A stretch of 64,000 nt of DNA from Pelagihabitans sp963710535 (GTDB lineage: Bacteria > Bacteroidota > Bacteroidia > Flavobacteriales > Flavobacteriaceae): assembly GCA_963710535.1 (NCBI GenBank), contig CAVQAW010000003.1, positions 806,001 through 870,000 on the forward strand. The letters are read 5' to 3'. The position numbers and the translations under genes were made by a program. Below, in pieces: positions 9,421-18,454 of the stretch; position 1 is the stretch's first letter, and the number at the start of each line of letters is the position of its first letter. The notes beneath the pieces are model-generated. The model worked only from the letters and a program-made list of their open reading frames with translations, did no database searches and had not been told where the DNA came from.

Positions 9421-9966
9421 ATGAAAAAAGTAATGACAATGAGTATGTTCGTGTTAGCATTGGTCTTTGTGACCCAATCACACGCACAGGATTTTAGCGG
9501 ATTGGACAAAAGTCCAATGGACGTGGCTGCCTATCCCTCGAGTTATCAGGAATCGGATAAAATGGTAAAGGTCACTTACAGCAGGCCCCAACTGAAAGGT
9601 CGTACTTTGACTGAGTTGGCCAAACCGGGCGAAGTATGGAGAACTGGAGCCAATGAAGCATCGGAGATCACATTTTACCAAGATGTGACTTTTGGTGGGC
9701 AGAACGTAAAAGCAGGTACTTATTCCCTGTTCAGCATTCCAGGAGCTGGGGAATGGACCGTGATTCTAAATAAAAACCTGAACCAATGGGGTGCCTATTC
9801 CTACGATAAGGGTGCCGACGTGGCACGTGTGACCGCCAAGGCCACCATGGACAACAAATCATTGGAAGAATTTTCCATTGCGTTCAAAGACGTTGATGGC
9901 GGGGTTCATATGGTGATGGGATGGGATAAAACCCGTGTTGCCGTGCCCATCATGGCGCAGATGTAA
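9421..9966 (+). CDS. DUF2911 domain secreted protein
   Basis: This 181-residue protein has a clear signal peptide (MKKVMTMSMFVLALVFVTQS, cleavage after HA before QDF). The mature part is the DUF2911 domain, recognisable from KVTYSRPQLKGRTL, GEVWRTGANEA, VKAGTYSLFSIPG and the ending GWDKTRVAVP. Members are exported beta-rich proteins of unknown function, abundant in Bacteroidota. An AT-rich stretch with TATATTTTG at about 9328-9336 may be its promoter. The gene is a single transcription unit closed by the bidirectional hairpin at 9986-10017. Confidence 0.92.
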   Translation: MKKVMTMSMFVLALVFVTQSHAQDFSGLDKSPMDVAAYPSSYQESDKMVKVTYSRPQLKGRTLTELAKPGEVWRTGANEASEITFYQDVTFGGQNVKAGTYSLFSIPGAGEWTVILNKNLNQWGAYSYDKGADVARVTAKATMDNKSLEEFSIAFKDVDGGVHMVMGWDKTRVAVPIMAQM

Positions 9967-9985
9967 GCACCAAATTCATGAAAAT

Positions 9986-10017
9986 AAAAACCCAAGGTCA
10001 GAAACCTTGGGTTTTTT
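9986..10017. terminator. bidirectional hairpin terminator
   Basis: The stem AAAAACCCAAGGT pairs with ACCTTGGGTTTTT around CAGAA. It lies between the convergent DUF2911 gene and the amidohydrolase gene and has U-runs in both directions. Confidence 0.88.
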
Positions 10018-10039
10018 TATTTAAATATCTTCAAAATTA

Positions 10040-11659
10040 TTATTTCACCCGCTGTCCTCCGACATAGGTATGTTCTACCTTAATATCGGGTATTTCCGAT
10101 AGTGGCACTTCCATCAAATCTTTGTTATATATCGTAAAATCGGCAAATTTACCTACCTCGATACTCCCTTTTTCAGTTTCCTCGAAGTTGGAATAGGCCG
10201 CCCAAATGGTCATCCCTCGCAATGTCTCTTCCCTCCCGAGCGCATCTTGCATCTGAAAGCCATATTCGGGATAATCGTCAACATCTTTTCTGGCCACCGC
10301 CGCATAGAAGGTCAAAAAAGGACTCACCTGCTCCACTGGAAAATCGGTGCCCAATGCCAACCTGCCCGATTGGCCCAATAATGTTTTGAAAGCGTAGGCA
10401 CCCTTCATACGATCTGGCCCCAACCGATCCCCGGCCCAATACATATCGCTGGTGGCATGGGTGGGTTGCACCGAGGGTATGATGCCGAGTTTGAAGAAAT
10501 CGAAGTCCAATGTATCTATAATCTGGGCATGTTCTATTCTCCATCTGCGATCGGGTTTGCCCTTTAAAACCGACTTGTAGGCGCGGAGCACCACGGCATT
10601 GGCCGAATCGCCAATCGCATGGGTATTCATTTGAAAATCGGAATTCGCAATGCGCCCGGCCAATCTTTCAATGTCCGAAACCGGGGTGATCATGGCCCCA
10701 TAATGGCCGGCCTGATCGGCATAGGGTTTTTTCAAAACCGCACCCCTTGAGCCCAAGGCCCCATCACCATATACTTTGATGGAACGCACGTTCAGGAGGT
10801 CTGTCTTTAGGGGCCCTTTTTTCAAATAATAGTCAACATCTTCCGGTGAATTCCCGACCATGGCGTAGATACGTATCTTTAAATCCCCTACCTGTTGCAG
10901 GCTATCGATCAATTCAATAGTGGCACGGTCGAGTCCGGCATCGTCAACCGTCGTCAGCCCGTTCTCAAAACAAATGCGTTCCGCATCCTTCAATGCCCTG
11001 ATCCGGGTATCAAGCGTTGCAGGGGGGATAACGGCATAGATCAATCCCATGGGATTGTCTACCAATACCCCTGTAATTTCGCCGTCTTTTTTAACGATTT
11101 CACCACCCTCGGCCCTGGTTTCATCGGTAATGCCGGCTTTGTCCAACGCACTCTGGTTGACCAGGAAGGCATGGCCATCAACCCTTTCCAAGACTACTGG
11201 AGTCGCTGGAAAAAGGGAATCCAATTCTTTTTTTGTCGGGAATTCCTTGATCTCCCAGTCGTTCTGGTCCCAACCCCGCCCTAAAATGAAGTCTTTGGGA
11301 TGTTCATCTTGAAACTTTTGTACCCTTTCAAGCACCTCTGCGAAACTAAGGGTACCGGTAAGGTCTGCCCATTGTTGGTTGAGCCCCAGGCCATAGAAAT
11401 GACAATGGGCATCGATAAGACCGGGGGTTATCGCAAGTCCTTTTGCATCGAAAATTTGGTCTGAAATATACCATTTTTTGATTTCCTCGGTACTGCCCAC
11501 TCCCACGAACCTTCCATTTTGTATGGCGAAGGCCTCGGCTTTTGAAAATGCATCGTCGACGGTGTAGATGTTGGCATTTACCACTAATAAGTCTACCTGT
11601 TCTTTGGACGGACCGCAGCCCAAGACCAAGAATACAACAAGGAACCACATACATTTCAT
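10040..11659 (-). CDS. YtcJ-type amidohydrolase lipoprotein
   Basis: This 539-residue protein has a short signal ending in LVLGC, a good lipobox with Cys15. The rest is a metal-dependent amidohydrolase of the Amidohydro_3/YtcJ type. A small beta-sandwich (VDLLVVNANIYTVD) comes first, then the metal motif GLIDAHCHFYG. Within the barrel are QWADLTGTLSF, HAIGDSANAVVL, WRIEHAQIID and LGTDFPVEQVSP (metal Asp), and the sandwich closes with GKFADFTIYNKDL. Such enzymes hydrolyse amide or formamide bonds, but the substrate cannot be read from sequence. The lipid anchor implies a periplasmic or outer-membrane site. It is the last of four leftward genes beginning with the NYN gene. Confidence 0.9.
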   Translation of the reverse strand: MKCMWFLVVFLVLGCGPSKEQVDLLVVNANIYTVDDAFSKAEAFAIQNGRFVGVGSTEEIKKWYISDQIFDAKGLAITPGLIDAHCHFYGLGLNQQWADLTGTLSFAEVLERVQKFQDEHPKDFILGRGWDQNDWEIKEFPTKKELDSLFPATPVVLERVDGHAFLVNQSALDKAGITDETRAEGGEIVKKDGEITGVLVDNPMGLIYAVIPPATLDTRIRALKDAERICFENGLTTVDDAGLDRATIELIDSLQQVGDLKIRIYAMVGNSPEDVDYYLKKGPLKTDLLNVRSIKVYGDGALGSRGAVLKKPYADQAGHYGAMITPVSDIERLAGRIANSDFQMNTHAIGDSANAVVLRAYKSVLKGKPDRRWRIEHAQIIDTLDFDFFKLGIIPSVQPTHATSDMYWAGDRLGPDRMKGAYAFKTLLGQSGRLALGTDFPVEQVSPFLTFYAAVARKDVDDYPEYGFQMQDALGREETLRGMTIWAAYSNFEETEKGSIEVGKFADFTIYNKDLMEVPLSEIPDIKVEHTYVGGQRVK

Positions 11660-11759
11660 AGGGCTACAATTTTTTGGATTGATTGAAATACCCGGATATC
11701 GACATCGGGAATGGCGCTACAAAAGTGAAATCCCGGAACGACCATTTAGCCGATATCGG

Positions 11760-12197
11760 TTATTTGGCAGAAAGGCTTTTAACGCCGTTTATCGTATAGG
11801 TTCCATCGGAGGAGGAACTGGTACCCGATAATTTGCTGCCTTCGGCTTTGAGGGCCACCGCTACTTTCTGTCCTTCGACATATACGTCGAAGGTGATCGT
11901 ATTCTTTTTTACGGATATATTGTCTGCCAACAAGGTTTGATTGGCAGTTTGGATCTGGGCCTGATAAACGCCATTTGGGTTGATGATCAAGAGGAGTCCT
12001 TTTTCCCATCCTTCGGGTGCACCTTCCACCGTATAGGACCAACCCCCCAAAAGATGGTCTTGAAACGGCACCATCAACACTTCGGGCTGCAACCCATCAC
12101 CATTAATGCTTGCATTGGCCATGATGGCCTTGGGAGCAGCGAATAACAAACAAGTTAAAAGCAAGAAGAGGTACAGGTTTTGGTCGGTATTTTTCAT
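11760..12197 (-). CDS. small secreted protein, function unknown
   Basis: This 145-residue protein carries an N-terminal hydrophobic signal (LYLFLLLTCLLFAAPKAIMA). The short domain LLGGWSYTVEGAPEGWEKG, NGVYQAQI and FDVYVEGQKVAVALKAEG ends in SGTSSSSDGTYTINGVKSL. The pattern of short strands and the GGW/GTS elements resembles the lipocalin-like sheets of many exported Bacteroidota proteins. I do not recognise a named family. It lies between the amidohydrolase and DUF885 genes in the same direction, with gaps of about 95 bases on each side. Confidence 0.75.
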   Translation of the reverse strand: MKNTDQNLYLFLLLTCLLFAAPKAIMANASINGDGLQPEVLMVPFQDHLLGGWSYTVEGAPEGWEKGLLLIINPNGVYQAQIQTANQTLLADNISVKKNTITFDVYVEGQKVAVALKAEGSKLSGTSSSSDGTYTINGVKSLSAK

Positions 12198-12292
12198 GAC
12201 GTTGATTTTGAATGGTTCAAAGCTTCGTAAATGTAAAGAAATATTTTATTTTTTTTCACCTCCGGAAATAATCGGTATCGACAATCCAAACG

Positions 12293-14107
12293 CTATCGCT
12301 GTAAATCGATCCAAGCATCTATCTTTTTCTCGAGCAAAACCAAGGGCAAGCTGCCTGAGTTCAATATTTGGTTGTGAAATTCCTTGATGTCGAATGCCTG
12401 CCCCAACGCCTGTTCCGCCCGATCCCGAAGTTGCCTAATTTTGAGCTGTCCGATCTTATAGGACACGGCTTGGCCCGGGGTGGCCATATAGCGCTCGATT
12501 TCGGCGATGATTCCATCTTCCGATTCGGCCTCATGATCCAATGAGTATTGAATGGCCTGCTCCCTGGTCCATCCTTTGGCATGGATCCCGGTATCGACCA
12601 CCAAACGGATTGCCCGGTGCATTTCCATGCTCAGCATGCCAAAATACTGGTAGGGATCGGAATATAGTCCCAATTCCTTCCCCAATGATTCGGCATACAG
12701 TGCCCATCCCTCCACAAATACGCCCATGCTCTCAGGATGCAAGAATTCGGGCAATTGGTCATTTTCCTGTTGCAGTGACAATTGATAGTGGTGCCCTGGT
12801 ACCGCCTCATGCAAAAATAGCGCCTCGTCCGCGAACTTATTATAAGCACTGACATCGGGTATGGGCACGTAAAAAATGCCAGATCGAACAGCATCCTTGG
12901 AACCCGGAACATACTCTGCACTGGCGGAGGCCTCGCGAAATGCCTCTGTGCGTCTCACTTCAAAATTTGCCTTCGGCTTCAGATCAAATACTTGGCCCAA
13001 ACGCAGATCGATCCTTTCATTGATATCATTAAAATGGGCGATCACCTCCTCAGGTTGCGTAAAGGGCATCTGTGCTGCACTTGTACGGACGTGATCGAAA
13101 AACGCCCTGATATCCCCTTCAAAGCCGATTTCCACTTTGGCCTTTTGCATTTCACCTAAAATACGGGCTACTTCCCGTTTGCCCAATTCATGGATTTCAT
13201 CTGCTGTGAGATCGGTGGTCGTATGCAGTCTGATCAAGTAATCGTAGGTGGCCTGGCCATTGGGCAGGGCACCGATGCCCGAGGTGTTCCGGCAATTAGG
13301 GAGGTATTCCATTTCAATAAAATCATTCAAACGCTTATAGGCCGGTACCAACTTGTCTGCGATCAAGGCCCGATACTCCCGATCCAATCGTTCCCGGTCG
13401 GCATTGGAAAAAGATTCGGGCATTTGTTTGATGGGGGTATAAAAGAGGTGTTCCCCGACTGGAGTTGAAACAAAGCCCTTTAACTGGGGCAACATTTTTA
13501 AGGCAAGCGCTTTGGGCATGACCAGCTGTTTGGCCATCCCTTCCTTCATTTTGAGGATACAGGTATCCAAAAAGACCTCATAATCGTCCAATCTTTTAAG
13601 CCAATTGTCATAATCTTTTACCGTTTTAAAGGGCTGTACGCCGGTTCCGCCGGCCATCTGTGCCACGTACAAATGCAAGGACTGTATTTGAAACAGCGGC
13701 ATCAATTCAAAACTGGGCAAATCGTAAATCGGTGAGGCCATCGTAACGATCGAATTGGTCAACCCTTCCTTTTTGATGGCGCAGTCCCATTGTAGCACTT
13801 TTAAGCTGAGCCACTGTTCCGGGGTGGTACGAACCGAATCGAATTGGGAAGATCTTTCGAGGAAATCTTCGTAGCTGTCGATCAAAAATTCCTGATAGTT
13901 ATCGGAAATGTAATTGGCTATGGTATCGTTGTATTCGTTATACCCCGCCTTGGTGGCTTCAATGGGATTGATGCCTTTTTTAAATTCGTAGAATGCGATG
14001 AACAAACTGTCGATGGCCCGATTCGGTGATGGTGGCACCGGTTCGGTTTTTTGTTGGCATGCGGTACATAACAGCAGTGCCGAAAGGAAGGTGAATAGAT
14101 ATCTCAT
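12293..14107 (-). CDS. DUF885 family lipoprotein, probable zinc-dependent peptidase
   Basis: This 604-residue protein has a signal ending in LLCTAC, a lipobox Cys at residue 17. The bulk is the alpha-helical DUF885 fold. The hallmark FLHEAVPGHHYQ (HExxPGHH) has the look of a metal site with a catalytic Glu, followed by FVEGWALYAE, which carries the third ligand region. These residues suggest a zinc-dependent hydrolase, probably a peptidase, on the periplasmic face or outer membrane, but the substrate is unknown. Length is normal for the family. It lies 39 bases downstream of the NYN gene and may be cotranscribed with it. Confidence 0.9.
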   Translation of the reverse strand: MRYLFTFLSALLLCTACQQKTEPVPPSPNRAIDSLFIAFYEFKKGINPIEATKAGYNEYNDTIANYISDNYQEFLIDSYEDFLERSSQFDSVRTTPEQWLSLKVLQWDCAIKKEGLTNSIVTMASPIYDLPSFELMPLFQIQSLHLYVAQMAGGTGVQPFKTVKDYDNWLKRLDDYEVFLDTCILKMKEGMAKQLVMPKALALKMLPQLKGFVSTPVGEHLFYTPIKQMPESFSNADRERLDREYRALIADKLVPAYKRLNDFIEMEYLPNCRNTSGIGALPNGQATYDYLIRLHTTTDLTADEIHELGKREVARILGEMQKAKVEIGFEGDIRAFFDHVRTSAAQMPFTQPEEVIAHFNDINERIDLRLGQVFDLKPKANFEVRRTEAFREASASAEYVPGSKDAVRSGIFYVPIPDVSAYNKFADEALFLHEAVPGHHYQLSLQQENDQLPEFLHPESMGVFVEGWALYAESLGKELGLYSDPYQYFGMLSMEMHRAIRLVVDTGIHAKGWTREQAIQYSLDHEAESEDGIIAEIERYMATPGQAVSYKIGQLKIRQLRDRAEQALGQAFDIKEFHNQILNSGSLPLVLLEKKIDAWIDLQR

Positions 14108-14146
14108 GTTGGGAATAGTGATAAGGATATTAAAAGCAATTTGTGA

Positions 14147-14908
14147 TTATCTGGAACGTGGCCTCTGTTTTTCCTTGATCTTTACATAGATCAATTTTTT
14201 TCGTCCTTTGGAATCTTCACGTCTTTCCACTTCGAAGTTTGAAATGGAACTGATGAGGGGCGTCAATTTTTGGAAGCCGTAGTTACGCGCATCAAAATTG
14301 GGCTGTTTTTTTTGTAAAAGGCCCCCAACATCGCCCAAAAAAGCCCAACCATCGTCATCTGCAACATCTTCTATGGTGTTGGAGATCCATTTGATCTCTT
14401 TTGAGGTAATCTTGTCGATACTGCTTTTTGATGCCGCTTTGCTCTGAGGGGTATCGGTGGTATCCCCTTCTTCCGACTGACCTTTCAATATTTCGATATA
14501 GATAAACTTGTCGCAGGCCACTATGAAGGGATTGGGGGTTTTCTTTTCACCGATTCCAAAAACCTGCATTCCCGCTTCGCGCAGGCGGGTGGCCAAACGT
14601 GTAAAATCGCTATCACTGCTCACCAGGCAGAATCCGGAAACCTTGCCGGAATAAAGAATATCCATCGCATCGATGATCATGGCCGAATCGGTCGCATTTT
14701 TACCGGCAGTATACCCATATTGTTGTATCGGCGTAATGGCATTCTCCAACAATACGTTCTTCCATTTAGCAAGTCGTGGGTTGGTCCAATCGCCATAAAT
14801 TCGTTTGATTGTGGGATTGCCATATTTGGCAATTTCCTCCATCATTTCCTTGATGTATGCCGAGGGGATATTATCTCCATCGATCAATACGGCCAGATTC
14901 AGATCCAT
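14147..14908 (-). CDS. NYN domain / OST-HTH (LOTUS) protein, putative RNA-binding nuclease
   Basis: I chose the ATG at 14908 (253 residues) over an upstream TTG that adds four residues. The N-terminal NYN domain shows LAVLIDGDNIPS, RIYGDWTNP, KNATDSAMIIDAMDIL and LVSSDSDFTRLATRL. These supply the acidic residues of a PIN-like nuclease centre. A linker rich in Ser and Lys leads to an OST-HTH/LOTUS domain (about 165-250, with GWAFLGDVGGLLQKKQP and FEVERRED), an RNA-binding winged helix. The combination is common in bacteria, usually with unknown RNA targets. It heads the leftward run NYN - DUF885 - small protein - amidohydrolase. Confidence 0.9.
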   Translation of the reverse strand: MDLNLAVLIDGDNIPSAYIKEMMEEIAKYGNPTIKRIYGDWTNPRLAKWKNVLLENAITPIQQYGYTAGKNATDSAMIIDAMDILYSGKVSGFCLVSSDSDFTRLATRLREAGMQVFGIGEKKTPNPFIVACDKFIYIEILKGQSEEGDTTDTPQSKAASKSSIDKITSKEIKWISNTIEDVADDDGWAFLGDVGGLLQKKQPNFDARNYGFQKLTPLISSISNFEVERREDSKGRKKLIYVKIKEKQRPRSR

Positions 14909-14991
14909 ACTTCTTATCAATTTGCTGCAATTTACGAGGTTTTGCCTTCAAATGCGAAACCTGCTCCTTTTTAAAATGACATTTTCCCCAT

Positions 14992-15020
14992 AAAAAAAGC
15001 CTATCACTGGGTGATAGGCT
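14992..15020 (-). terminator. hairpin terminator after the cold-shock gene
   Basis: The stem AGCCTATCAC/GTGATAGGCT with a three-base loop carries a seven-U tail on the reverse strand. It lies 29 bases beyond the csp stop. Confidence 0.85.
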
Positions 15021-15048
15021 ACATTTTCAAAAAACCAAAAGTTCTCTA

Positions 15049-15240
15049 TTAAATGACTTTCACGTTTACCGCGTTCAATCCTTTGTTTCCGTCCTGCAAA
15101 TCAAATTCAACTTCATCGCCTTCACGAATTTCATCTACCAATCCTGATACATGCACAAAGTGGTCTTTTTCAACACCTTCTTCTGTAATAAAACCGAATC
15201 CTTTGGCATTGTTGAAGAATTTTACTGTTCCTTTATTCAT
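15049..15240 (-). CDS. cold-shock protein of the CspA family
   Basis: This 63-residue single cold-shock domain shows RNP1 (AKGFGFITEE) and RNP2 (DHFVHVSGL), which bind single-stranded nucleic acid. It acts as an RNA chaperone and transcription antiterminator. GTVKFFNNAKGFGF at the start and NGLNAVNV-type residues (KGLNAVNVKVI) at the end are standard for the family. It is monocistronic, with a strong -33/-7 promoter at 15276-15302, a leader of about 30 bases and a strong hairpin terminator. The short leader argues against the long cold-responsive leader known from cspA of enterobacteria. Confidence 0.95.
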   Translation of the reverse strand: MNKGTVKFFNNAKGFGFITEEGVEKDHFVHVSGLVDEIREGDEVEFDLQDGNKGLNAVNVKVI

Positions 15241-15275
15241 TGTCTTAAATTAAAAATTAATTAACTGTATTCGGG

Positions 15276-15302
15276 CAAAGGTAACGCCAATTAAAAGAGC
15301 AA
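15276..15302 (-). promoter_or_regulatory. csp promoter (-33/-7)
   Basis: On the reverse strand a perfect -7 box TACCTTTG (15276-15283) lies 16 bases downstream of a -33 TTG (15300-15302). It stands 35 bases before the csp ATG. Confidence 0.55.
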
Positions 15303-15391
15303 GGCCCTTTTAAATCAGTTATCTTGAGTAAATGCCGTAAACAGGGGGATGTGCGCTGGGTAAATCTTGATATCGACACCGTTTCAACCTC

Positions 15392-16480
15392 CTAATTTAG
15401 GAATGCCCCTTTTTGTGGCATCTTGCTGATCACAAATTCAACCCTGCGATTAAGGCTTCGACCGGCTTCGGTTCCGTTTTCGGTGATAGGTTTCCCTCCC
15501 CCATGGCCTTTCCAGGCAATACGGTCTTCGGGGATACCGAGTTGTTGAAGATATCCGGCCACGGCCGCGGCCCGTTGTTCGGATAGTTTTTGGTTGTATT
15601 GGCTGGTACCGACGTCATCGGTGTGCCCGATGATGGCGATATGGAGCATCGCATTCGATTTCAGGTGATCCGCCACTTTTTGCAGTTCGTTTTTGGAGGT
15701 TTCCAAGAGCGCAGACTGATCGAACTCAAAAAGGAGGTTCTTAAAAATATAGCTTTTATCGAGTTCTATGTTCTTCGTCTCCTTCCCATCGGCAATGGCG
15801 ACCAGTTCTGTAATCTTTCGGGGGGGGTCATCGGTGATCACCGAAACCATGTCAACATAATAATATGCACCCTGCTTGCTTTCTTTTTTAGTCTGGAACA
15901 AACGGGTACGCGCATTGGGTTTAAAATTGCCCAAGGTCATATATTTTTCAGAGCCCTTGGCCTCGAACTGGGTGTGGACCAAAATCCAATCTTCGGTATT
16001 GGAATAGAAGTTGCTATACCCGATCTCCAAGTAATTGTAGCGGTTGCCCTCTTGCTGGTACCAAAGGTTTTTAGAGAGGTTTTTCTGGGTATCAATATCC
16101 AGTTGGTCTTGGGAGAATAGCACGCCGAATTCCTTGATGGCAGAATCGGAACGATCGGCCAAACTCACATAAAAGGATACCTCATAATTGACACCCTTGA
16201 TCAATTGTTCCCGCAGTTCCACCTGCAGGTATTCCCTATAGTCATCGGGGGCATACACATAGAAACCGACATATCCGTTGCCAAAGTCGGCCGGTTGACG
16301 GCCCTTAAAGTTGTCGGGCGTGCCCATGATCTCGCTACAGGAATTGAAATAATCGGTGGTTCCCATGGAGGGACAACTCCACGATACCACATTGGTATCG
16401 AAACGTGCCAAACGCTGTGGGCATTCGAGATACTCTTCAAAACTGGGATTTTGGACCAGATTCTGTGCCATGCCCAACAC
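15392..16480 (-). CDS. OmpA-family lipid-free outer-membrane protein, start uncertain
   Basis: The C-terminal OmpA domain (about 245-355) shows LLFEFDQSALLETS, IAIIGHTDDVGTSQYNQKLSEQRA and NRRVEFVI, the peptidoglycan-binding pattern. The N-terminal 200 residues look like a carbohydrate-binding-type sandwich beginning NLVQNPSFEEY, with several Cys. From the first usual start (GTG at 16480) the protein has only six residues before the mature Gln. The frame is open further upstream to a TAG at 16556-16558. There it encodes a good signal core (GFYFCLHFAVLGMAQ) without any ATG, GTG or TTG. A CTG at 16531 or ATT at 16540 could be the real start, giving about 379 residues. Confidence 0.88.
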   Translation of the reverse strand: MLGMAQNLVQNPSFEEYLECPQRLARFDTNVVSWSCPSMGTTDYFNSCSEIMGTPDNFKGRQPADFGNGYVGFYVYAPDDYREYLQVELREQLIKGVNYEVSFYVSLADRSDSAIKEFGVLFSQDQLDIDTQKNLSKNLWYQQEGNRYNYLEIGYSNFYSNTEDWILVHTQFEAKGSEKYMTLGNFKPNARTRLFQTKKESKQGAYYYVDMVSVITDDPPRKITELVAIADGKETKNIELDKSYIFKNLLFEFDQSALLETSKNELQKVADHLKSNAMLHIAIIGHTDDVGTSQYNQKLSEQRAAAVAGYLQQLGIPEDRIAWKGHGGGKPITENGTEAGRSLNRRVEFVISKMPQKGAFLN

Positions 16481-16665
16481 TGCGAAGTGCAGGCAGAAGT
16501 AAAAACCGATATGTTTTATTTGTTTGTGCAGTTGTCCAATTCCTTTTAATGTCCTCTAAATTAACAAATTAAAGCGCAGCATGGCGGGCTGGTGGTCCTC
16601 CTTCGATGAAGTGCCGCTTTTCTGGGATGAGCCAAGGTCCTTGGGACAATAAAAATCCACTTCGT

Positions 16666-18417
16666 TTAAAAATCGAACTTATAAGTGGCTCCTCCCAGGA
16701 TCTGTATTCCTTGAACAGGAAAATTTGCCCATTTTTGATAGTTGGTATTGGCGATGTTGGCGGCCTTTAAGAACACCGACAATTGATTGCTCAAGCGATA
16801 GCCCAAGTGGGCGTTCGCATCAAAATAACTGTCCAGGGTGATGATGGTTGCCGGAAATTCGGAAGCAATGCCGCTTAAGGTCGCTATGGTGGCGACATCT
16901 TCACGTTCCCCTACATAGAAAAGATTTGCGCCCATATACCATTTTTCGCCGATTTGATAGTCTATAAACAGCGAGCCGTTCATCTTGGGCAAGTTCCATG
17001 CAGGATTATCGGTTTCCGTGGTATAGTCATACACCGCCGCGTTGATGCCCAAGGTAAAGTTGCGGTTCACATCGATGTTCAGTTCCCCGAACAAACCAAG
17101 TGTTTTGGTATCGTCATAAAAAACATCGAAGGAATTGCCATAATAATAACCCTTTTCGTCGTTTCTGAAACTATTCTGAGGATTCAGTTTGTACAATGGC
17201 CTTCTGTTTTCCGTGGTATATGATGCCTTGATGTTATAGCTCAAGTTCGGCAGCAGCTGGCCGCGTAAACCCACATAGCCATCGTACTTCTTGTCGGTGG
17301 GGGCAATGTTGATTGTGGGAGAGACATAAGGGTTGTCGGCCACAAAACCATAATACGAATTCTGTTCCAAAGCGCCTTCGACACCGGCATAGGCGATGGC
17401 CAGTTCATCGAGCAAGCGGTATGAGGCCGTTACGGCAGGATAGAAATAGAAGTTGCCGTCGCTGTTCTCCAAGTCCATCCCGTATACCAAATTAACGCCA
17501 AGATTCAGGGTAAGGTCATCGCGCAACATGGTGAGACTTGGGTTGATCCCAAGCTGCAGATTGCTGTACTTGATACCCGCATTGTTGGTGGGGAAATTAA
17601 GCGGGGCATTTTTGAAGTTTCCATTCACATAATCGACTTTTAGTCGAATCCCGAAGGTTTCCTCCCCTACCGGAAACTCAAAAGCAGGTTTAAATACGAC
17701 CCTGTTTTCTCCCGATTTTACGGCGTCGCCGAACCTGCGAAATTGGACTTCGGCGCCCTTGAAGTAAGCATCTGCAATATTCAGGTGTGCCCCTATTTCG
17801 CCCATGAAATAATTTTGCCTTTCATCGATCGTGTTGATAGTCGTCTCATCGTAAACCCCCGGAGGCAGTCCGTACCAATTGTAGAGTTGATGCTGGAAGC
17901 CTGCATCGGCACCCCATTCGAAATCACTGCCCCTGAAGGTATAATCGGCATCCAATCTTGAATTCGAAAAAATGTTGTCCAAGGGTACGCCCGCAATGTC
18001 GCCCTTGGAGGAGTAATGCTCCAAGCCTACGGTATAGCCCGATTCCCTATCGATGGCCCTGCTCGTATAGAACTTGGCCATTAAATTGGCAGGATTTCCC
18101 CCACCGGCAGAAGCATAGGAGTTGAAAAGTTCTGGTGGAGGGGATTTTTTAACGGTTGAAGCCTTGCCTTTCGCCGGTGCAAAGGTAGATGCCACCGGGA
18201 CCGAGAAAATACTGTATTCGATTTTCTTCTTTTGAAGCACGATCGAATCATTGAGTTCGGGAATTGATTTTAATTTGAAGGCGTCGGAAATCGTGGGCGA
18301 ATAGGCCTTGGTCACCGTTACGGTCTCCGTCCCCAGATCTTTCTCCTTTTCCTGCCCCCTGAGACCCCCGATAGAAACCAGGGATAACACTACAACTATC
18401 TTATAAACCTTGTGCAT
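16666..18417 (-). CDS. TonB-receptor-like outer-membrane barrel lacking a plug
   Basis: This 583-residue protein has a signal peptide (MHKVYKIVVVLSLVSIGGLR). A short linker contains ETVTVTKAYSP, reminiscent of a TonB-receptor N-terminus. The rest consists of long alternating strands that end in GGATYKFDF with a terminal Phe, as in outer-membrane barrels. The plug domain and carboxypeptidase-like domain of true TonB-dependent receptors are absent, and the barrel is short. It is 37 bases downstream of the large TPR gene, and the two form a pair that I recall as conserved in Flavobacteriia. A role in envelope assembly or transport is inference. Confidence 0.82.
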   Translation of the reverse strand: MHKVYKIVVVLSLVSIGGLRGQEKEKDLGTETVTVTKAYSPTISDAFKLKSIPELNDSIVLQKKKIEYSIFSVPVASTFAPAKGKASTVKKSPPPELFNSYASAGGGNPANLMAKFYTSRAIDRESGYTVGLEHYSSKGDIAGVPLDNIFSNSRLDADYTFRGSDFEWGADAGFQHQLYNWYGLPPGVYDETTINTIDERQNYFMGEIGAHLNIADAYFKGAEVQFRRFGDAVKSGENRVVFKPAFEFPVGEETFGIRLKVDYVNGNFKNAPLNFPTNNAGIKYSNLQLGINPSLTMLRDDLTLNLGVNLVYGMDLENSDGNFYFYPAVTASYRLLDELAIAYAGVEGALEQNSYYGFVADNPYVSPTINIAPTDKKYDGYVGLRGQLLPNLSYNIKASYTTENRRPLYKLNPQNSFRNDEKGYYYGNSFDVFYDDTKTLGLFGELNIDVNRNFTLGINAAVYDYTTETDNPAWNLPKMNGSLFIDYQIGEKWYMGANLFYVGEREDVATIATLSGIASEFPATIITLDSYFDANAHLGYRLSNQLSVFLKAANIANTNYQKWANFPVQGIQILGGATYKFDF

Positions 18418-18454
18418 AATCTGTCTTTTTGAACCGATGACTATCGTGAATATT

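Noticed and set aside
14909..14920. TTG start for the NYN protein
   Set aside because: It adds only four residues before an ATG that directly opens the NYN domain.
16610..16655. CCAAGGTCCTTGG palindrome downstream of the barrel gene
   Set aside because: The stem is only five to six pairs and no U-run follows on either strand, so it is not called a terminator.
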